Source of the DNA: Euglena gracilis
Taxonomy: Eukaryota; Euglenida; Euglenophyceae; Euglenales
Direction of reading: 5' to 3'
Length of the DNA: 64,000 bases
Assembly (NCBI GenBank): GCA_039621445.1
Contig: CP154956.1
Span: forward strand, 30,882,667 to 30,946,666
Positions 61,589-64,000 of this stretch are shown here, one piece after another; position 1 is the first letter of the stretch; each line of letters starts with the position of its first letter. The translations under genes were made by a program, and so were the position numbers. The notes below the pieces were generated by a model. It was not told the DNA's origin. It did no database searches and worked only from the letters and a program-made list of their open reading frames with translations.

Positions 61589-63800
61589 AAAAAAAAAAAA
61601 CAAAAAAAAACAACAAACAACAAAAAAAAAAAAAAAAAAAAAAAAATAAAAAAAAAGTGCACGAGATTTCTCATGTGCGGTTTTATTCCTGGAAAGCACT
61701 GCAAAAAAAAACTGCAAAAAAACCAACCATAAAAGCTGCAACACCTCCATTTCATCCCAACCCCACAGTCACGCCCCAAATACTGAGCCGACAAGAATCC
61801 AAACAGGTCGACCTGGCCAACAGCCTCTGACTTGGGACTGTAGGGGACTCTGCTATTTGGGGGTGAGTTGGATATAAAAAAAATAATAAATTGTTCCCAC
61901 GGGGAGTCATTGGGAATCACTGACTGGAGTTCTGGGGGGAAATTGACCCTCTCACCCCCACCTGCACCTTCTTTAACGTGTCTGCTTCCCACCCCTCCCG
62001 GCCATTGTTAGCCCCGCAGGTTCCCACACAACCTGACCGGAAGCGAAGGGCCGTCAGGAACTCAATGCTGCCATTGGTCATCCTTGCCAGCTGGACCTCG
62101 TGGCCGGAGGGCAGATTCTGCGGCAGGGGAGCGGGGAATCGGCCGCCAATGAGATGAAAACGATGCAAATGAGCGGCGACGTCCGCAATCAGGCTTCGAT
62201 GCAGGTTGACAAAAATACCAGCCAAGAATGCCGGAACTTGGCGAGGAGGGAAATGAGTTCTGACAATATGCCAGCGGAGGGGACAAAAGAACGTGCACAA
62301 AATGCTTAAAAAAAACATAAAAAGAACTTATTCCGGAGGCCTCGGTATCAGTGATGGGAAAGAACTGCGTGGCCAGGTGTTAGCAAAAACCCCTGGGCGG
62401 GTTCATCACGTTGAAGGCGCTCACCAGTTCCGCCAAGGTGGTGCCTCGGGCGACCATCCGGCCGATCCACAGGGCGGTGATGGACACAGAGGTGTCGACG
62501 GTGGAGAGGGCGTCGTTGGCGTACCATCCGTCCAGGAGGTCGGGCGGCAGGGCAACCCATGCAGGCTGGGGGGGGGGGGGGGGCATTCCCTCTTCTCATT
62601 TCAAACTTGGCACTGTGTCTCTGCAGACAGCCTGTCCTCCCACATCTTCTTCACCTGCTCCGCATTGCAAAGCCAAGGGGGTAACTGTCCACACAATGTC
62701 CTGCATATCGAACAGTCTTGCAATAGTATTTGAGTGTCAGTCATTAGCTTGACAAAGCAATGTGATATTCCACAATTTCAATATTGGACGGGGTCATCCT
62801 GGGCACCCATCAGGTCCCGCTGGTAGCAGGGGTTTTCTTCAGGACCCCCTCATCCGGGGGGTCCCGAAGGCCGGCTGGAAAAGGGTGCTGGCTGGACTCC
62901 CCCTCAGTGGGGGTACAGGTGGGGTGTGGCCGGCTGGGAGCTGGACCTGGCAGGCACCCAAAAAAATGACCGTGAAAGCCCAGATCCAGCTGGGTTTCAG
63001 TCAAAATTAGGAGGTGAAACCCCAAAAACCTCCCAAAAATGCCATTTTTGGCCATTTTGACCCCTTTTTCAAAAAATTTTGGCGATTTGTGCGGAACATT
63101 TTTTGGTCCAGCCCGAACTTTATTTCAGTGGACCCCCCTGGGGGAGGGGGGTCCGCAGCCCGGCTGGAAGGTGCTGGCTGGATAAAAGGTGCTGGCTGGC
63201 TGGACCTTCCACAGTCCCCTCTGGCTTAAGAAAACCCCTAGCTGGTAGGCCAGGTTGGCCAACTGGTAGTTTTGGCTGTTGTTGTAGCCCAGCCGGTCCA
63301 CCACCACGCCCAATATAGTCGACAGCCGCTGCAGGTTGCTGGTGGCATGCTCGAAGGGACAGGCCCAGGGTCCGCCTTGTTCAATCAGAACGCATTCCAG
63401 GTCAACAGAATGAGGGTGGAGAGCGGTATGGCCGACACCTTAAAGTCGAATTACGGAACAAAAAAAAACTGATCAGGTTTTGGAAGTGTTCGCCCCTATG
63501 GGACGGACAAAACACACAACAGAATGCCACGTCAAGCGAATAAATAAACAGCACAGAATAATACTCAAACTGCACATTGAAGACCGCAGTAGGGATGGCG
63601 TGCCTGCTTGAGTGTAGCCGAACAAGTTCAGCCCGTCCGACAGCAGCTCGGCGTCGCGAACGAGGTGGTCGATGACAGCGTTGTTAGTGTGATCGAAGAT
63701 GAGCACCACAGCAAACACCACCACCGCGGTGGAGATGACACATGCCGTGAACAGGATGAGCAGCAGCAGCCGCGTCGCGCGCAGCCCCTGGCTGGGGAGA
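40375..63800 (-). CDS. Receptor-type class III adenylate cyclase, whole gene span
   Basis: At least 23 exons on the minus strand. Order from the N side: transmembrane helix (exon 1), a long outer region with several Cache-like strand motifs (exons 2-13), second transmembrane helix (exon 14), then a complete class III cyclase domain (exons 15-22) and a short tail. Catalytic residues are all visible: metal-binding Asp in FFSDIFEFT and in GDAY, Lys of KTIGDAY and Asp of LFDIWG (the pair typical of ATP rather than GTP use), Asn and Arg of VNLASR, and a late Lys in CKGFG. The predicted reaction is ATP to cAMP on the cytosolic side, as a dimer, under control of the outer sensor. Introns are long, repeat-filled and mostly not GT-AG. 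The start codon was not found and probably lies past the right edge. Confidence 0.9.
40695..40799 (-). CDS. Cyclase exon 22, end of catalytic domain
   Basis: Reads [20 protein letters not shown] then FV, matching the last strands of class III cyclases (the usual form is EVKGKGxMxTYWL). The Lys of CKGFG corresponds to the phosphate-contacting Lys. Confidence 0.9.
41128..41566 (+). mobile_element. TIR element E2 with ATGCAAA arrays
   Basis: 439 bp second copy of E1, same orientation. Perfect 8-bp duplication CAGAGCAC (41120-41127 and 41567-41574). Subterminal ATGCAACTTG / CAAGTTGCAT. Confidence 0.9.
42537..42667 (+). mobile_element. Family C repeat, short copy
   Basis: Outer inverted CCCTATGTCCAATGACC / GGTCATTGGACATAGGG and inner CTCTGACCGGGGGGGTG repeats with almost no core. 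Longer copies are at 43553-43926, 49450-49803 and 53336-53752. Confidence 0.7.
42754..42814 (-). CDS. Cyclase exon 21
   Basis: 61 nt reading [20 protein letters not shown]. Carries the Asn and Arg that stabilise the transition state. The first base completes the Trp codon begun in exon 20. Confidence 0.95.
42938..43300 (+). mobile_element. Family C repeat, diverged copy
   Basis: CCAACGACCAATAACGTCAG, TCATTGGACATAAGG, GGTGTCCTCCGACCCGG and the GGTGCTTCGCGCCG hairpin in the family order. Confidence 0.6.
43553..43926 (+). mobile_element. Family C repeat
   Basis: Begins CCCCCCTATGTCCAACGACC and ends GTCCTTGGACATGGG. Core holds GCGCTTCGCGCCG and repeated GCCAATTTTAAGCCGATTTT-type sequence. Abuts element A4. 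Confidence 0.7.
43936..44208 (+). mobile_element. TIR element A4
   Basis: 273 bp, TAGGGGTTTTTTTAAG to TAAAAAAACCCCTG, with a perfect 8-bp duplication GAGGGGGG (43928-43935 and 44209-44216). Same core and orientation as A1-A3. Nested in intron 20. Confidence 0.9.
44308..44397 (-). CDS. Cyclase exon 20
   Basis: 90 nt reading [20 protein letters not shown] then QGKTPLFDI. Matches the IRVGIHTGPVVAG and RYDIWG region. The Asp of LFDI is the adenine-selecting position. Confidence 0.95.
44398..45064 (-). other. Cyclase intron 19, nonconventional
   Basis: Coding-strand ends GGCCCCCCTG and CAGCGGCGGGCC pair. Removal joins SIPGR to LVHCIM in frame with the Arg codon split. Confidence 0.65.
45065..45213 (-). 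CDS. Cyclase exon 19
   Basis: 149 nt reading [20 protein letters not shown], then a linker helix [16 protein letters not shown]. Corresponds to the helix after the HAVNMA-like position of class III cyclases. Confidence 0.9.
45214..46030 (-). other. Cyclase intron 18, nonconventional with exact inverted ends
   Basis: 817 nt. On the coding strand it starts AGCCCGGCCCC and ends GGGCCGGGCT, a 10-bp perfect inverted repeat. Cutting exactly at the repeat joins VDMA to VTLMLF in frame. Element B1 is nested near its 3' end. Confidence 0.9.
45260..45574 (+). mobile_element. TIR element B1 (CAGGCTG ends)
   Basis: 315 bp, CAGGCTGTTTTTTTTT to ACTAAAATACAGCCTG, with a perfect 8-bp duplication ATCCTGAT (45252-45259 and 45575-45582). 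Interior repeats GTGCCTGCCCAGGCAGGCAC and a GGCACCTTCGGCGCC hairpin. A second copy begins at 63902. Related fragments at about 60590-60700. Confidence 0.9.
46031..46156 (-). CDS. Cyclase exon 18
   Basis: 42 codons including [20 protein letters not shown] and NPTVDMA. Lys of KTIGDAY favours ATP; Asp of GDAY binds metal. Confidence 0.97.
46157..47128 (-). other. Cyclase intron 17, nonconventional
   Basis: Coding-strand ends GGTGGCGTC and GACGCCCCGC pair. Removal joins FGVMGR to AADAIGDYY in frame. It contains two copies of a GAGGATGCTNACGAGCATCC palindrome (near 46710 and 47020). Confidence 0.85.
47129..47185 (-). CDS. Cyclase exon 17
   Basis: 19 codons, [19 protein letters not shown], matching the helix after SDIxxFT in class III cyclases. 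Confidence 0.93.
47186..47736 (-). other. Cyclase intron 16, nonconventional
   Basis: 551 nt. Coding-strand ends CTGGGGCCCCTGC and GCAGGGGCCCACCCC, flanked by a shared CTG. Removal joins TSNTV to LTPEEL in frame. Confidence 0.88.
47737..47787 (-). CDS. Cyclase exon 16
   Basis: A 51-nt exon reading [17 protein letters not shown]. The Asp of SDI is the first metal ligand. Confidence 0.95.
49450..49803 (+). mobile_element. Family C repeat
   Basis: TACCCCCCCCCTATGTCCAA start and TTGGACATAGGGGGG end, GACCGG repeats inside each end, and a GGCGCTTCGCGAAG hairpin. No clear target duplication. Confidence 0.75.
49980..50372 (+). repeat. GGCCACTTTTG low-complexity repeat
   Basis: Degenerate repeats of TTTTGGCCACTTTTGCC. 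Frames rich in F and P or K and S are artefacts. Confidence 0.8.
50792..51729. mobile_element. TIR element N1 (GGCAGCCCGAAACT ends)
   Basis: 938 bp with ends GGCAGCCCGAAACTACTGG and, inverted, CCAGCAGTTTCGGGCTGCC. Perfect 8-bp duplication AAATAAAA (50784-50791 and 51730-51737). AGAAGATGG phrases mirror each other in the arms. The first seven bases match element F1. No transposase. Confidence 0.9.
51804..51882 (-). CDS. Cyclase exon 15
   Basis: Frame [20 protein letters not shown] then VPAAT, corresponding to the LPxxVAxxLxxGE...VTV lead-in to the cyclase domain. Confidence 0.88.
51968..52370 (+). mobile_element. Repeat element L2 (TTTATTATTTGGG type)
   Basis: TTTATTATTTGGG phrases at both sides, with a GGCGGCCGAAGTCGATCC segment. 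Related to L1. Ends not defined. Confidence 0.5.
53336..53752 (+). mobile_element. Family C repeat, longest copy
   Basis: Inverted CTATGTCCAATGACCGG ends, internal CTCTGACCGGGGGGGTGGTC repeats and a GGCGCTTCGCGCCG hairpin. Flanks CTTTTTTA and CTTTTTTT are a possible 8-bp duplication. Confidence 0.75.
54408..54525 (-). CDS. Cyclase exon 14, second transmembrane segment
   Basis: Reads [18 protein letters not shown], then [17 protein letters not shown] hydrophobic helix followed by a charged helix that would lead into the cytosolic cyclase domain. Confidence 0.9.
54530..55264 (-). other. Cyclase intron 13
   Basis: No further exon recognised. Open frames on both strands are not conserved-looking. 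Confidence 0.5.
55265..55415 (-). CDS. Cyclase exon 13, last Cache-like strands
   Basis: Reads [20 protein letters not shown] then [12 protein letters not shown]. The pattern of a strand, a tyrosine, LP, then LGIAMK resembles the final strands of extracellular Cache domains just before the membrane. Confidence 0.85.
55547..55581 (+). repeat. CA microsatellite
   Basis: About 17 CA units inside a cyclase intron. Confidence 0.95.
56030..56172 (-). CDS. Cyclase exon 12
   Basis: Frame [20 protein letters not shown] then [20 protein letters not shown]. Strong GC3. Part of the outer sensor region. Confidence 0.8.
56660..56855 (-). CDS. Cyclase exon 11
   Basis: Frame [20 protein letters not shown] then [19 protein letters not shown]. 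Two Cys are present in this outer domain segment. GGCCC-type inverted sequence flanks both ends. Confidence 0.8.
57236..57700 (+). mobile_element. Repeat element D2
   Basis: Second copy of D1 in the same orientation: GTTTGGTTGGTCGGCCGA, a TTGACAATTTTTGGCGAAAA core and TTTCTTCCCCGGGTTATAAG. Followed by fragments of family L at 57760-57870. Confidence 0.6.
58262..58352 (-). CDS. Cyclase exon 10
   Basis: Frame [20 protein letters not shown] then SQAVLG. The opposite strand also reads [16 protein letters not shown], so the call depends on context. Confidence 0.55.
58945..59075 (-). CDS. Cyclase exon 9
   Basis: Frame [20 protein letters not shown] then [18 protein letters not shown]. Resembles exon 7 ([11 protein letters not shown]), which suggests repeated sensor modules. 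Confidence 0.8.
59475..59610 (-). CDS. Cyclase exon 8, Cache-like strands
   Basis: Frame [20 protein letters not shown] then [18 protein letters not shown]. The G-x-VLxAYRPLP-x-LG-x-x pattern is characteristic of Cache domains. Confidence 0.88.
59678..59725 (+). repeat. TA microsatellite
   Basis: Nearly pure TA in a cyclase intron. Confidence 0.9.
60045..60225 (-). CDS. Cyclase exon 7
   Basis: Frame [20 protein letters not shown] then [17 protein letters not shown]. Several N-x-S/T sites fit an exposed outer domain. Confidence 0.85.
60835..60969 (-). CDS. Cyclase exon 6
   Basis: Frame [20 protein letters not shown] then [18 protein letters not shown] long amphipathic helix, as at the start of a Cache module. 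Confidence 0.88.
60970..61057 (-). other. Cyclase intron 5, 88 nt, nonconventional
   Basis: The shortest intron resolved. Flanked by direct repeat CTGGTC. Coding-strand interior starts AACCCCCCCGGCG and ends CACCGGTGCGGGA. Removal with one CTGGTC joins GYRLLV to RLARVL in frame. Confidence 0.8.
61058..61162 (-). CDS. Cyclase exon 5, Cache-like strands
   Basis: Frame [20 protein letters not shown] then [14 protein letters not shown]. Same G-x-x-LAAxxYRP pattern as exon 8. Confidence 0.88.
61556..61656 (+). repeat. A-tract
   Basis: About 100 bases of nearly pure A with a few C and T, in a cyclase intron. On the coding strand it is a T-rich tract. Confidence 0.95.
62036..62112 (-). CDS. Cyclase exon 4
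   Basis: Frame [20 protein letters not shown] then TALRF. Boundaries approximate. CCGCCCAGGGG and CCCCTGCCGC ends of the intron on its upstream side can partly pair. Confidence 0.8.
62398..62560 (-). CDS. Cyclase exon 3
   Basis: Frame [20 protein letters not shown] then [20 protein letters not shown]. Part of the first outer module. Confidence 0.85.
62786..62818 (-). CDS. Cyclase exon 2, second part
   Basis: Frame [10 protein letters not shown] continues exon 2 across element J2. The frame closes soon after, so a splice site must lie close to 62786. Confidence 0.6.
62827..63240. mobile_element. TIR element J2, acting as an intron
   Basis: 414 bp with ends CAGGGGTTTTCTT and, inverted, AAGAAAACCCCTA. 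Perfect 8-bp duplication GCTGGTAG (62819-62826 and 63241-63248). Removing the element plus one duplication joins LANLAYQ to RDLMGAQ in one frame. Shares GGCTGG-rich arms with J1. Confidence 0.88.
63241..63357 (-). CDS. Cyclase exon 2, first part
   Basis: Frame [20 protein letters not shown] then YQLANLAYQ, ending at the J2 insertion site. Confidence 0.85.
63358..63611 (-). other. Cyclase intron 1
   Basis: No element recognised. Junctions not resolved. Confidence 0.5.
63612..63800 (-). CDS. Cyclase exon 1 in the window, first transmembrane segment
   Basis: Frame [20 protein letters not shown] then [21 protein letters not shown] hydrophobic helix preceded by basic residues (RATR) and followed by the outer region. 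No ATG in a suitable place, so an upstream exon is expected. Confidence 0.85.
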
Positions 63801-63901
63801 ACCAAGGGGGCAAAAAAAGACAGCAGCACCTCGTTCCATTTTGCAAGAGGGTGTGTTCACGAATGGCGGAGGGGAAAAGCAACAGTCGGCCTTATTGAGA
63901 G

Positions 63902-64000
63902 CAGGCTGTTTTTTACCAACCCCGGGGGGGAGGGGGGGTCCGGAGTGCCTATGAGTGCTGCCCAGGCAGGCACTGCCCCCCCCCCCGGGGGGAGGGGGTC
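63902..64000 (+). mobile_element. TIR element B2, cut by the window edge
   Basis: Begins CAGGCTGTTTTTTACCAACC like B1 and continues through the same G-tract and GTGCC...GGCAGGCAC region. The right end lies outside the window. Confidence 0.75.

Noticed and set aside
61394-61750. K-rich and F-rich ORFs
   Set aside because: They are made by the A-tract at 61556-61656.

Overview
The window looks like a chromosome-end-proximal piece of a unicellular eukaryote's nuclear genome. It opens with three TTAGGG-type repeats and large satellite and duplicated subtelomere-like blocks. It has long G and C homopolymers, dispersed short inverted-repeat elements, and small GC-rich exons separated by long repeat-filled introns. 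The exon joins that can be fixed by protein conservation mostly do not use GT-AG. The excised pieces are bounded by inverted repeats that can pair. Intron ends of this kind are known as nonconventional introns in euglenids and other Euglenozoa, so a euglenozoan protist is my best guess. That is an inference, not a proof.

Layout. 1-7.2 kb: telomere-like start, two copies of a subtelomeric repeat, a 19-bp minisatellite, TATGTA and GGATAT hexamer arrays, and two terminal-inverted-repeat (TIR) elements, one holding opposed TTAGGG-like motifs. 7.3-24.5 kb: mostly unassigned sequence. It contains a decayed rolling-circle Rep gene of CRESS-DNA virus type (about 9.0-10.2 kb), a few candidate plus-strand exons, an interrupted coding remnant at 15.1-15.7 kb, and several TIR elements. 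25.9-28.7 kb, perhaps to 34 kb: a minus-strand gene of unknown function in which four introns can be resolved. One of these introns is exactly a short TIR element with a perfect 8-bp target duplication. 34-40 kb: no gene recognised with confidence. 40.4-63.8 kb: one minus-strand gene of at least 23 exons for a membrane receptor-type class III adenylate cyclase. It has a transmembrane segment, a long Cache-like outer region, a second transmembrane segment, and a cyclase domain with all its catalytic residues. Its 5' end probably lies beyond the right edge of the window.

The theme of the window is the link between short TIR elements and introns. I found about a dozen elements with 7-8 bp target duplications. 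Two of them (26459-26735 and 62827-63240) sit inside reading frames that become continuous if the element plus one duplication copy is removed. Older introns of the cyclase gene still carry inverted repeats at both ends. The simplest reading is that element insertion has been making introns here, and that they are removed by a pathway that recognises paired ends rather than GT-AG. RNA evidence is the missing piece.
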